Assembly (NCBI GenBank): GCA_015183035.1 | Contig: JACZZP010000013.1 | Location: 124,001 to 188,000, forward strand | Direction: 5' to 3' | Source: Meloidogyne chitwoodi | Taxonomy: Eukaryota > Nematoda > Chromadorea > Rhabditida > Meloidogynidae | Length of the DNA: 64,000 nucleotides | Shown here: positions 50,437 through 60,903 of the stretch, one piece after another | How positions within the stretch are numbered: position 1 is the stretch's first letter | Layout of the letters: each line of letters begins with the position of its first letter | Position numbers and translations under genes: made by a program | Notes under the pieces: generated by a model | What the model was told of the DNA's origin: nothing | The model's input: the letters and a program-made list of their open reading frames with translations, nothing else | Databases searched by the model: none

Positions 50437-53400
50437 ATGTGGCGATTAAATTTTGTTCTTCAAATATCTCCAAAAGTGGTTTGCAGTTCTCTGAGTAGAA
50501 GAAATGTTGGTTTAAGCAGTCGACTTAATAATCATTTAGAGCCTTCAAAAAATGAATTTGATCAAATTGCTGAATTAATTCCTATTGAAAAGAAATCTTT
50601 TTCGCGGGGAACGGCGATCAACAAATTTGAAAAGGTTTGGAAATATTTTTTTTATGAATGGGTTTGAGGGGAAACTGTTTTTGGACTAATTATGTGAAAA
50701 TTTTTAAACGTTTTGAAAATGTGGATATTCAAAAATGTAAAAAATTTCCAAAGATTCTGTGTTTTGTATAAAATATATTTTAAAAATTATTTTAGGATTT
50801 TGCAATTTATCCTGAATATTTGGAAGCTGCGGAAATTACAAATATAAAATCATATGTAAATAAACTTGGAAATGATCTTGACAAAAAAAGTAAATTTTTT
50901 AAAAATAAATTATATATTTTTTTATTATAAAGTTTCTCATTTAAATAAACCATCTTCTGGTAAAATGCCATCAGAAATAATTGATGTACTTTTAAAAAAT
51001 GGAATTTATGGAGCTTTAGTTCCAAAAGAATTTGGAGGTGTTGGTTTTCAGCAAAAAGATATTCTTCAATTGGTGGAATGTTTGGCATCACGTGATCTTT
51101 CTGTTTTTACAATGTTTAATAATCAAATGATTTGTTCAAATTTGATTTTACAATTTGGAACTGAAAAACAAAAAAATGATTATTTACCTGGAATTTCATC
51201 TGGGAAATGGTTACCTGCTATTTGTTGGCAGGAAGAAACGTTTGTTAATTTTTAAAAATTAATTAGACAGGTTTTTTATATTCATTAATAATAATTTGTG
51301 TGGTAGAGTGGTTAAGGTAGTCGACTTGTTTTGGTAAGCTACTAGGGTTCGATGCCTGTTGGTGTATATTATTTTTCTAAGTGACATTTTCTCTTTTATT
51401 TTTGAAAAATTGCTAATTTTAAAATAAAACTATTTTTTTTCAGTACTTCAGTGAATCCGTCTTCTCAAGTTTTATCTTCTCCTGGACAACCACAACGATT
51501 GCATGCCTATAAAGTAAATGTTGTTAATGCAGCAGAAGCTAATTTATTTATTGTTTTTGCAAATAGAAAGATTGGGGATGAGGTTTAATTTTTAATAAAA
51601 TTAATTATTCAGGATGAATTAATAGGGGCTAATTTAGTAAAAAAGCGTTTCAAATTAAGAGGCTAACTTAAATTTTTTAGCTCGTCCCTTGTTGTTATAT
51701 CATCGAGCGGGATGCAGTTAAAGATCCAAATGCTTCTATAAATGTCAAAAATCAAATATTGACAAGCGGTCTTCAAAAATGCAATTGTAAATTTTTAATT
51801 TTTTTGTTATTTTTCATTATTTGATTATGGCACAGAAACGTCCAATTCTATTTTTTAAGTTTCCGAGGTTGTCTTTGATAATATACCAGTGGATGATTCT
51901 CTTTTGTTTGGTCAAAGTGAAGATGCTGGTACAATGGTAGAAGAATTGGCATATTCAGGAAAAACACTTTATGGTGCAGCAGTAATTGGATTTATGAAAA
52001 AGATTTTAGGTTTTTTTTATTTTTTTATTTTTAAATAATTTTTTAAAGGAGATTTATGCACATTAGCAAATCAAGAAGTTAAAGGAAATATGCGATTGGC
52101 AGATTCTCATCCAATAAAAAAGACTCTTTCTGACATGGGATTGTCAATTTATATATTAGAATCAATGGTTTACTATTTAGGTTTTTTAATTAAATAAAAA
52201 GTAATTTACCACTTTTTAGGTGGATTAACTGATGAAAAATTATTTTTATCAACGGATATTGAAAATTCGATTATTCAGGTTTTTTAATTAAATTAATTAA
52301 TAAAATACTATAAAACTAAAGGGATTGGGAATAAATCTTTTTAATCCAGTAGTGGTTATATATTTAAAAATTAAAATTTGTATATTTGCCTTGATAGCTC
52401 AGTGGTAGCGTTCTTGTATCCACCATTGAAAGGTTAAAAGTTCGAAGTCTGTTTGTGGCTAAACTTAATTCTTCTCCCTTTACTTTAATAAATACAAAAT
52501 TAAAAAAAAAATTTTTTTAATTAAAAAAAATTTTTTTTTTTAGAGATTCTCAAATAAAGCAATTCGCCAAGCAATTACTACAATTACTGAAGTTGCAGGC
52601 ATTTATTCTTCAGATTTAGAATTGCCTTATGATAAAATTATCAAAGATGCTTTAGCTTTAATGTCATTTTCTGTTAGTTTATTTTTAAAAAATATTTTTT
52701 TAATTTAACTAATATTTAGGACCCCGATTTACATTTGGTAAGAAGAATTACAATTCCTGCCATTGAACATTATGTTAATCATTATGGAGGGGCAAAAGCG
52801 TTTGTTTTTTCTTCTTTTTTTTTTTTAATTAATTTATATTTTTAGATTTACAAAAACAAGCAGTTTAATGAAAATGTTAGCTGGTAGAGGCGATTTGGAA
52901 GATTATTTAAATCCAAAATTGGTTCATTTTGTTGCAGAACATGTTCACCCATCTTTGGCGGTTTTTTTCTAAATTTGTTTTAATAAAAAAAATTTTTTTG
53001 AGGGAGCATCACGAGATTTTGAATATTGTCTAACTCGACTAGACAAAGTTATTAATATTCTTTTTACTGAAAAAGGAATATATTTAAATACGGATTATAT
53101 TGCATTACAAGAGTAAGTTGGGATAAATTTTTTTTTTAAATTAAAATTTTTTTTTAGAATTTCAACTTTAATAGAAAACAATTTGGCAATGATTTCTTCG
53201 TTGGCTAGAGCAAGTAGAGCTTATTCAATTGGAGTTAGAAATTCTCATTTGGAGGTTTTATTTTAAATTAATTTAAATTTAAGTCTACGGGTCAAGCAGA
53301 ATTTTTTTCTAACTTCTTTTTTTTTTAATAGCTTGATTGGACAATCTATTTTTGTAATAAAGCTAGTGAAGAATCTAAATATATAATTTCACATATATTC

Positions 53401-53560
53401 GAGAATGGTATTTATTTTAAATTTTAAAAATTAATTTTTGTGTTTTTTTTAAAAAGCTGTAAATAAATTCAATATAAATCCTTCTGTTATGGGTGCAGCA
53501 AAAAATTTATTAGATTCAAATGGTTATTGTATTGAAAGTCCGATAGAAAAGAATTGGTAA
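50437..53560 (+). CDS. mitochondrial acyl-CoA dehydrogenase, ACAD9/VLCAD type
   Basis: Fifteen exons: 50437-50634, 50796-50889, 50933-51239, 51444-51582, 51681-51786, 51860-52009, 52049-52180, 52220-52278, 52544-52672, 52720-52799, 52846-52960, 53003-53112, 53158-53254, 53332-53407, 53457-53560; 631 residues (human ACAD9 621). The N-terminus, rich in Arg/Ser, suits a mitochondrial presequence. The dehydrogenase part has 'LKNGIYGALVPKEFGGVGF', 'FGTEKQKNDYLPGISSGKW' and 'DDSLLFGQSEDAG'; the C-terminal half is the extra domain of VLCAD/ACAD9. The usual FAD-contact block 'CALTEP' reads 'PAICWQEET' and is diverged, so enzymatic activity is uncertain. ACAD9 also works as a complex I assembly factor, which would tolerate that. 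Two introns contain tRNA relics. Confidence 0.82.
51297..51365 (+). pseudogene. tRNA-like relic in ACAD9-like intron
   Basis: TGGTAGAGTGGTTAAGG (A-box) and GGTTCGATGCC (B-box) sit 30-odd nt apart. Ends 'gtgtgg' and 'gttggtgt' do not pair fully. Confidence 0.5.
52388..52459 (+). pseudogene. tRNA-like relic in ACAD9-like intron
   Basis: TAGCTCAGTGGTAGCG is a near-perfect A-box and AGTTCGAAGTC a B-box. The 5' GCCTTGA pairs only partly with 3' TTTGTGGC, and the anticodon stem is weak. Confidence 0.5.
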
Positions 53561-53863
53561 AAAAAGTTGAAAATTTTTTTTGGATATTTTGTCTCTTGAG
53601 TGTTTTTAGGGGAAGACAAAATGCCAAAAAAAATAAAATGCCATCATTTTTTTCTTTTGTTATTTTATTTTAGGAAAATATTTATATTTTGAAATTAATT
53701 TTTGTTGTTTTGTCGTTGTATAAATTTGTGTTTTTAAGAATTTTTTTTTTAATTTTTGGTAAATAAATTACCATTTGTTTTTTTTTTAATTTTCTTTTAT
53801 TTTTAAAATTTTTCTTTTTTTTTTTAATTTTTTTAGATTTTTTAATATAAAAGAATAAAAAAA
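53561..53863. other. intergenic spacer ACAD9-like / CPSF30
   Basis: T-homopolymer-rich spacer; no gene is seen. An acceptor-like 'ttttttag' lies about 30 nt before the CPSF30 ATG. Confidence 0.5.
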
Positions 53864-55428
53864 ATGTATTTGTTAAGTGAAGATGTTCCTTTTTCACAAG
53901 GTCCATTAACTATAGAAATGTTGCTTGCTGAGCCTCCAACATATTTAACAGATGTAGAAGAAATGTTAATTGAACAAAGAGGATTGAGAGAGGTTTTATT
54001 AAATTTTTAAATTAATTAGTTTACACGGGGACATTTTTGATTTTGTGTTCGGGATCTTGAAAATACAAATTTTCCTAAATTTTAAAAATTTATTTTGACA
54101 GTTACCATTTCCCGGAATGGACAAAAGCGGAAGAGGCGTTTGTCTAAAAAATGAAATAAAAGCGTGTATGTTAGGAGCACTCTGTCCGCTCAGACATATA
54201 ATAAAAGATAAACAAGTTGTTTGTAAACATTGGCTTCGCGGACTTTGCAAAAAAGGAGATCAATGTGAATTTCTTCATGAATATGATTTAAGCAGAATGC
54301 CCGAATGCTTTTTCTTTTCTAAATATCGTTAGTTAGTTTTTTTTTGAATTAAATATGGGAACTTTTAAAATAAAATTTTAGAAAATCACCCTAATTTTTT
54401 TAAAAAGGGTCTGTTCAGTGCAGGTCATTGAGTGTCATACCCTCAAAATGAATTTTCTCTCTTAAAAAAATATTTTTATATAACTAAAGTTATTTAAAAA
54501 ATATTTCAGTTGCTTGTAGCAATCGAGAATGCCCTTTTCGACATATTGACCCTGAAAGTAAAATCAAAGATTGTCCTTGGTATGACAGAGGATTTTGCAG
54601 ACATGGTTTATTTTTTAATTAAAAATTACTTTAGAATTGTGTATTTTTAGTCTTTTTTTAAGGACCTTTTTGCAAAAATCGTCATCGTCGTCGTGTTATT
54701 TGTCCTTTCTTTTTGCTTGGATTCTGTCCAGAAGGGCCTTTATGCAAATTTTCACATCATTCATTTGATTTACCTATTATTGATCCTCAACCAAAGCTTA
54801 ATTTTAGGCCTAATTATGGAGTTACTTGTCATAATTGTCATGAAAGAGGTTTCTTTTAATTATTTTTGGTAGAATTTTTAATAAAAATTAGATGGTCGGT
54901 TGAAAGCTAGAGCATTGAGTGTCCATTTTAACTAAATTTGTACAATCTTTTTGTATATTTTAATCAATTTAAATTAAATTTTAACAATAACAGCCATTAA
55001 TTAAAAATTAGGAATGGCACCCAACCGACCTTTTTTTTTTAAATTCTAATAAAAATATTTTTTCAGGGCATAAAGCTACTCATTGTCCTCATTTACCCGC
55101 ACAAACACAACTTCCTCAAATTGATGCTAATAAATTAAAACAATATGCTTCACAGGCACAGGAACAACAGCGACGAAATATTGTATTATTTAAAAATTTT
55201 TTAATTTCAAAATTCTTTTTTTTAATCAAAAAGGCTGATATAACATGCTATAAATGTGGAGAAAAGGGGCATTATGCAAATAGATGTACTAAAGGAATTT
55301 TGGCATTTTTATCAAATACTCCAAATGATCAACATAATGGAAATGAAGAAGTTTTAAAAAATAAAGAAAAAGGAGGAGAAGAAATAAATAATAATAATAA
55401 CAATGGAGAAAAGGATGAAAATAACTAG
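53864..55428 (+). CDS. cleavage and polyadenylation specificity factor CPSF30 (CPSF4)
   Basis: Exons: 53864-53992, 54102-54327, 54510-54605, 54663-54848, 55067-55182, 55234-55428; 315 residues. Five CCCH zinc fingers follow one another from about residue 55 ('CLKNEIKACMLGALCPLRH', 'CKHWLRGLCKKGDQCEFLH', 'CFFFSKYLACSNRECPFRH', 'CPWYDRGFCRHGPFCKNRH', 'CPFFLLGFCPEGPLCKFSH'). Two C-terminal CCHC knuckles follow: 'CHNCHER-GHKATHC' (split by intron 4) and 'CYKCGEKGHYANRC'. The first finger is altered at its spacing but keeps three Cys and His. CPSF30 with WDR33 reads AAUAAA and anchors Fip1. The tail is Asn/Glu-rich. Two introns contain short terminal-inverted-repeat sequence. Confidence 0.95.
54894..55030. 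mobile_element. 137-bp element with GGTCGGTTG terminal inverted repeats
   Basis: Perfect 9-bp ends (GGTCGGTTG at 54894, CAACCGACC at 55022), AT-rich interior, no coding capacity, inside CPSF30 intron 4. It resembles a very short non-autonomous DNA element. Related ends occur near 54415 and at 55518. Confidence 0.6.
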
Positions 55429-55517
55429 TTTTTTTAGTTAATAAAATTAAAAAAAAAAATTTTTTTTAATTTTATTTTGTTTTATTACAACACTGAATAT
55501 TTATTTTTTTATTTGAT

Positions 55518-55635
55518 GGTCTGTTGAGTACACACTTTTGAGTGTTAGTTTAAAAATTCTTTATTTGGAAGAATTTTTCAGAATGCTTTTTAAGAATTAA
55601 AAAATTGGCACTCAACTTTGTGCATTGAACTGTCC
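55518..55635. mobile_element. degenerate relative of the 137-bp element
   Basis: The left end 'ggtctgttga' with 'gagtgtta' nearby, and the right end 'ggcactcaac…gaactgtcc', repeat the layout of the element at 54894 with mismatches. It lies in the spacer between CPSF30 and the PCGF gene. Confidence 0.45.
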
Positions 55636-55756
55636 TGCTTTTTAAATAATTAAATTTTTTAGCTTATTTTTAATTTTAAAAAATTGAAAAATGGCTTATC
55701 GCAGAACAGCAAATTCAGAAAAAAATGAATTTAATAATAATAATGCAACAATTGCT

Positions 55757-56119
55757 GGGACCTATTCCACTAACCGACATTTTGACAACTGTCAATCGAC
55801 TGAGTGAAATAGTAAAATGTGGAGGGAAGAGGAAGTGAGAGTAAGAATAGCTTACAGTTAGAGAAGTCAACTGATATTTGTCTAACAATGCGTCACTTTT
55901 TTTGCGACACAGCTCACACCCTGCATCGCTTAAAGTGACGCTGTGTCGCAAAAAAAGTGACGCATATGTTAGACAAATATTAGTTGACTTCTCTAACTGT
56001 AAGCTATTCTTACTCTATTTTTACTCTCACTCTCTTCTCCCTCCACATTTTACTATTTCACTCTACTGACAAAATGTCGATTGACAGTTGTCAAAATGTC
56101 GTTTAGTGGAATGGGTCCC
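55757..56119. mobile_element. 363-bp long-hairpin (foldback/MITE-type) element in the PCGF first exon
   Basis: Near-perfect inverted repeat: the left arm from GGGACCTATTCCACTAA (55757) pairs over about 170 bp with the right arm ending TTAGTGGAATGGGTCCC (56119). The centre is near 55925-55945 (CTTAAAGTGACGC). A CTGG duplication flanks it (55755-55758, 56119-56122). Dropping the element and one CTGG copy (364 bp) joins the two halves of the exon in frame. It has no coding capacity. Arms differ at few sites, suggesting recent insertion. Confidence 0.88.
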
Positions 56120-57031
56120 TGGTCCTTCTTCAACAACACAACAAAAAATAACACGTACAACAGATAATTTTATTTCTTTGAGCAGTATTAATCCTTACAT
56201 GTATTTCTTTTATTATAATTAAAATTTTTTTAATTTTAAATTTGTGTTTTAAGAACATGTCCACTTTGTAATGGCTATTTTGTTGATGCAACTACTGTTA
56301 TCGATTGTTTACATACTTTTTGTAAATCTTGCTTACTCAAATATTTTGACGAAGGTTTTTTTTATAAATAAGTGTTTGGGAAGTTTGGAATTTCTCGAAT
56401 TTTTTAAATTATTAGGAATAATTTTTTAATTGCATTTTTAATATTAAACCTCTAAGTTGCGAATTTTTTTAGTTTTCTTTCCCTTAACTATTGATTTAAA
56501 ATTTTTGAAATTTATTATTTAGATAACACAGATTGTCCTAAATGCCACTACCAAATTCATCAATCTCATCCTTCACATTATGTGGCATTCGATCGTACAA
56601 TGCAAGATATTGTTTATAAATTGGTTCCGGGAATGCAGGTTTTTTTTTACTTTTTTAGAGATTTTCAAGTTTTAAATGACATTTTATCCAAATAAAGAAA
56701 CCAATTTAAAATTTCTTTTTTTATCTTTTTTAATTTATTTTAGGTAGAAGAACAACGTCGTAGAGAACAACTTAAAATTAGGCAAAAACGGAAAGAAAAA
56801 GAACAGCAAAATGGAGGATTCAATTCTGATTGTGACAAAGATGAAATTGAAGATGACTTATCTGTAGATGATTCTGAAAGTACCTCTTCTAAATTGAATG
56901 AAGAAAAAGAAGCAATAGGTTTTTTTACTGTTTTAAAAATAAATTGAATAAAAGGGTGATTCTGTTTGATAACATGAGTAAATTTTCGGAGTTTTTAAAA
57001 GATAAATAGATGTAAAAAATAAAAAGTAACG

Positions 57032-57104
57032 CTGTCTGATTGGCTCAGTGGTATAAGCCTGTGAATCGCTTAGGAAAGGTCGCAGGTTCGAAGCCTCTCT
57101 AAGT
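57032..57104 (+). pseudogene. tRNA-like relic in PCGF intron
   Basis: TGGCTCAGTGGTATAAG (A-box) and AGGTTCGAAGCC (B-box) at tRNA spacing. The T-stem is fair, but the acceptor ends do not pair. Confidence 0.5.
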
Positions 57105-58484
57105 ATTTTCTATTTTTTTTTAACTTTTATTTAATTTAAGTTATTCCAAATGTCAAGGATGAGTGTTGCAGTGCTGAACAGGATCCAACAACAATGCATA
57201 GAAGGGTTTATTTTTATTTTAAATGGAACTTTTCATTTTTTATAATTTAGAATGATGAACCTGTATTAATTCAATTAGTTCCTGATGCTAAACTTTCTTC
57301 AATTGATCGTTCCTTTGTTAGATTATCAGGTTTTTTTAATATATTTGATTAGTAATTTTATATTTGGAATCGGGGATTTTTAGAATTAAATTTGCAAAGT
57401 GAAACCGCTATAAAAATGGCAGAAAACGGGCCTCTATTTTATTGTTTTGGATCCTTCTCATTAGCTTTTTTCAAACTTTAAACATATTTCCAATTCTAAT
57501 TTAGTTTTTTATTATAGCTTTTGCAACAATAAACACTGTTAAACGTCTACTTGCGTATTTACTGCTTTCTGACATTACAAAATATAACGAATTTGATGTT
57601 TTTTGCAATTATGAATTGATGGGACGAGACTTTTCTATGGTATACATTTAAAAAACTTAAATTATAAACACGTTTTTAAGTCCTCTAAATTTATAAAAAT
57701 GCGTGTTTTTTGAATAAGTCGTAGTTTAGATTTTAAATAAATTTAAAAAATAAATTTACGTTGCTGGACCTTAAAATTAAAAACTATCCAACTTAACCAT
57801 TGGGCAAGATTGGGGGGATTTTCTAAAACTTGGCTACTAATATTTATTTTTAATTTAATTTTATTTTTTAGGCATTTGTAAGAAAAACAAGATGGAGGAA
57901 TAAACCTGAACCAGTGATTTTAATGTATAAAGAAAGACTTGATTTTTGATTTATTAATACTAATAATGATTGTTTTTGTTTATTAAATAAGTATATTTTA
58001 TGGGATAAATTATTCGCAACGTGAGAATAGCAGAAATGGGCAATTGAAGGCGTCAAAAATTGCTCTTGCAGTCGAATATTTTCGAGGGCGTCAAAAAATA
58101 GTCAATACGTTCCATTTGAGCGAGAAATGCGTTCTCTAAAATCTGGAGAAAATTAAAAAACAAAAAAAACAATTATGCGATTTTTTTCGTTTATTTATAA
58201 ATACACCAAAAAACGCCAGAATTAATAAAAAAATGTAAAAATATCAAAATGTCAAAATACGAAAAATATAAACTCAAATTTTTAAGGTAATTTTGAGTCT
58301 GATCATAAATATTATAATACTCACCTTTATCTCGGTTTATACAAAGATAACCTAGATCAATTTTGGCATATTTGATAGAGCTCGAAAGGATGAATCGAAC
58401 AAGCATGAATTAAACAAATATGTTATACAGAAGTCGAGATACAGCCTCCCGAAAATCTGGGGGATACAACTATCACCCCCAAAA

Positions 58485-58771
58485 CTTTGTTTGATCCCAG
58501 CTCAGTTGATTTGGGACCTAAATCCATAAATTTTTGGTCAATGAAAGATCAACCAATGGCTTATTATCATACAAATTTGTTAGTCAATTCGTTAAATTTG
58601 AGCCGAGATATGGATCCATTACTCCCAAATTTTCAAATGCTCCTAGCACCTATAAAAAGAGAAATATTAGTGAAAAACAAATTTGTATGATAATAAGACA
58701 TTGGTTGAATGTCTTTGACCCAAAATTTATGGATTTAGGTCCCAAATCAACTGAGCTGGGATCAAACAAAG
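58485..58771. repeat. inverted repeat with about 95-bp arms
   Basis: Left arm 58485-58579 begins CTTTGTTTGATCCCAGCTC; right arm 58678-58771 is its reverse complement with a handful of mismatches (for example in the centre of 'caatgaaagatcaacc'). The ~98-bp spacer is unrelated. Overlapping open frames here mirror the symmetry and are not genes. Confidence 0.85.
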
Positions 58772-59030
58772 CTTTGTGTCACCAAGACTTTTGGTAGCAC
58801 ATATTTTGGTCCAAATAGGTCGAATAGACTAGTGAATGGTAACAGATATAGAACATTGATTGTTCTATTTATATCCCAAAATTTATGATTTTAGGTCTAA
58901 AATGAAAGAAGCTGTGATCTCTCAAAGTTTTGGGGTAATCCATTACCCCCAGAAATTCGAGAGCGGATATCTCGGTCCAAAAGTATCGTATTGACTATCC
59001 AATGTCGTACGATTTTAGACAATTTTATTT

Positions 59031-59912
59031 GGAACATTAGAAAAAAATTTTTTAAAAATTTTAGGCCAAAATTCATTTTTGAAGGGCCAAAAGTGCCAAT
59101 TGAAATTTTGGCACTATTTAATTTTAAAAAATTCATAAATCCTTCCAAAGACGAGTAATTTTTCTAATTTTTTTTTAAAAGATGTGGACAATAATTTGGA
59201 ACATTAGAAAAAAAATTTTTAAAAAATTTTAGGCCAAAATTCATTTTTGAAGGGCCAAAAGTGCCAATTGAAATTTTGGCACTATTTAATTTTAAAAAAT
59301 TCATAAATCCTTCCAAAGAAGAGTAATTTTTCTAATTTTTTTTTAAAAGATGTGGACAATTATTTGGAATATTAGAAAAAAAATTTTTTAAAAATTTTAG
59401 GCCAAAATTCATTTTTGAAGGGCCAAAAGTGCCAATTGAAATTTTGGCACTATTTAATTTTAAAAAATTCATAAATCCTTCCAAAGAAGAGTAATTTTTC
59501 TAATTTTTTTTTTAAAAGATGTGGACAATAATTTGGAACATTAGAAAAAAATTTTTAAAAAATTTTAGGCCAAAATTCATTTTTGAAGGGCCAAAAGTGC
59601 CAATTGAAATTTTGGCACTATTTAATTTTAAAAAATTCATAAATCCTTCCAAAGAAGAGTAATTTTTCTAATTTTTTTTTAAAAGATGTGGACAATTATT
59701 TGGAATATTAGAAAAAAAATTTTTTAAAAATTTTAGGCCAAAATTCATTTTTGAAGGGCCAAAAGTGCCATTTGAAATTTTGGCACTATTTAATTTTAAA
59801 AAATTCATAAATCCTTCCAAAGAAGAGTAATTTTTCTAATTTTTTTTTTAAAAGATGTGGACAATAATTTGGAACATTAGAAAAAAAAATTTTTAAAAAT
59901 TTTAGGCCAAAA
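59031..59912. repeat. 168-bp tandem repeat, five full units and a partial sixth
   Basis: Unit starts at 'ggaacattag' or 'ggaatattag': 59031, 59198, 59366, 59535, 59702, 59871, so period 167-169. Units differ mainly in T-run length and a few substitutions, alternating 'ataatttggaaca' and 'ttatttggaata'. Each has a small stem GTGCCAA…TTGGCAC. Confidence 0.95.
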
Positions 59913-60646
59913 TTTAAAAAAACAAAAAGTTATGGGCATTTGAAGTTTCAGTTACTAAAATTTTTTAAATTTTTTCCAATAACTATTTTTGGGTAAATAT
60001 GATATCATTCGAAAGAGCTTAAAAAGATGAATCGAATGAGCTATCCAGATATCACATGTTTAGTATAGAAGTCGAGATATAGACTTATGAAAATCGTATA
60101 TTAGGGGAATTGTGACCAAAAGACATTGACCCTTTTGAAACATAACTACTGTTGAACCTTTTTTAACAATCGTATTTTTGGTATTACGTAAAAAAAATTT
60201 TTACACTTTGACATAAACTATTCTCTTTTTTCTCTTGCTTATACTATTTCGAATTTTTCTATGTATAATTGTTTTAGCATTTTTTATTTTTCTTTCTTTC
60301 TCTGCCTTACTATTTCAATCTATATGTATAATTTCGTCATTTTTACCATGATACTACTAATGGACTTTTTTTCAAAATTTAAACAAGATACGACAAATTG
60401 ATTTTATTTATTTGACCAAATAAAGATCCATATTATGAAAAACATCATTTAACAAAAAATATTAGTTCTTTTAAATCACAAAATATCGAGAAAAAAAAGA
60501 AAAAAGGAATTTTAAAAACAAAAATGAGGAAATATATAATTTATTTGACAGACAATAATGGTCAATAGTGAGAAAAAGGACTTTAGATTTTATTTAGAAT
60601 TTGTGGAAGAAAATTTTAAAAGTTAATCCAATTCGAAGGATCATAC

Positions 60647-60703
60647 GTTCCCTTACCTCTATGTGGTAGAGGTAAGGGAACAAGAGGTAGTGTGAAAGGG
60701 ACA
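60647..60703. repeat. 14-bp perfect hairpin with adjacent GTAGTGTGAAGGGAACA motif
   Basis: GTTCCCTTACCTCT (60647-60660) pairs perfectly with AGAGGTAAGGGAAC (60668-60681) around a 7-nt loop. 'gtagtgtgaaagggaca' follows directly. Confidence 0.85.
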
Positions 60704-60903
60704 CGTGACTAATCAGAACATCAGGGACCTTTTACAATAAAAAAGGAGTTTAATTACAGAATTTAGTCCTTCCATATTCTAAAATAAATTTAAAAGATCC
60801 TTATATACCCTCCCCTAATTTTTCCTTCCACAAATTTTTCTTTTTAAATTTAAGTACAAAATTAAATATAAATAACTTCTCTGCTTTCTTCTATTATTTT
60901 TTT

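Larger units (their letters stand above)
55691..57949 (+). pseudogene. PCGF-family Polycomb RING protein, first exon broken by a hairpin element
   Basis: Exons: 55691-55758 plus 56123-56200 (one exon split by the element), 56254-56354, 56523-56638, 56744-56918, 57141-57205, 57251-57329, 57518-57639, 57872-57949; 293 residues without the insert. The RING finger '[26 protein letters not shown]…CPKCHYQIHQSHP' is followed by 'DRTMQDIVYKLVPGMQ', diagnostic of PCGF (closest to PCGF3/5; the nematode member is MIG-32). The C-terminal RAWUL ubiquitin-like domain ends 'FVRKTRWRNKPEPVILMYKERLDF'. It partners RING1 in PRC1 for H2A ubiquitylation. The element brings an in-frame TGA about 15 codons after its left end, so this copy cannot give the full protein unless a downstream start is used. 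Splice sites elsewhere look intact, so it may be a recent or allele-specific break. Confidence 0.85.
57950..60903. other. repeat-rich intergenic region PCGF / TM9SF3
   Basis: About 3 kb without recognisable genes. It contains a long inverted repeat (58485-58771), a 168-bp tandem repeat (59031-59912), a 14-bp hairpin (60647-60681), and two related segments (58371-58450 and 60002-60095, both with 'gatgaatcgaa' and 'agaagtcgagata') that flank the tandem repeat. Confidence 0.8.

Noticed and set aside
55715..56069. Two opposed open frames with similar peptides
   Set aside because: They are the two arms of the hairpin element in the PCGF exon.
55691..56200. Splicing out the hairpin element as an intron
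   Set aside because: The only donors before the in-frame stop are weak and, with the acceptor in the right arm, shift the frame to a stop soon after.
58487..58797. Overlapping open frames downstream of PCGF
   Set aside because: They fall on the inverted repeat, show no start context or splice structure, and have no recognisable domain.
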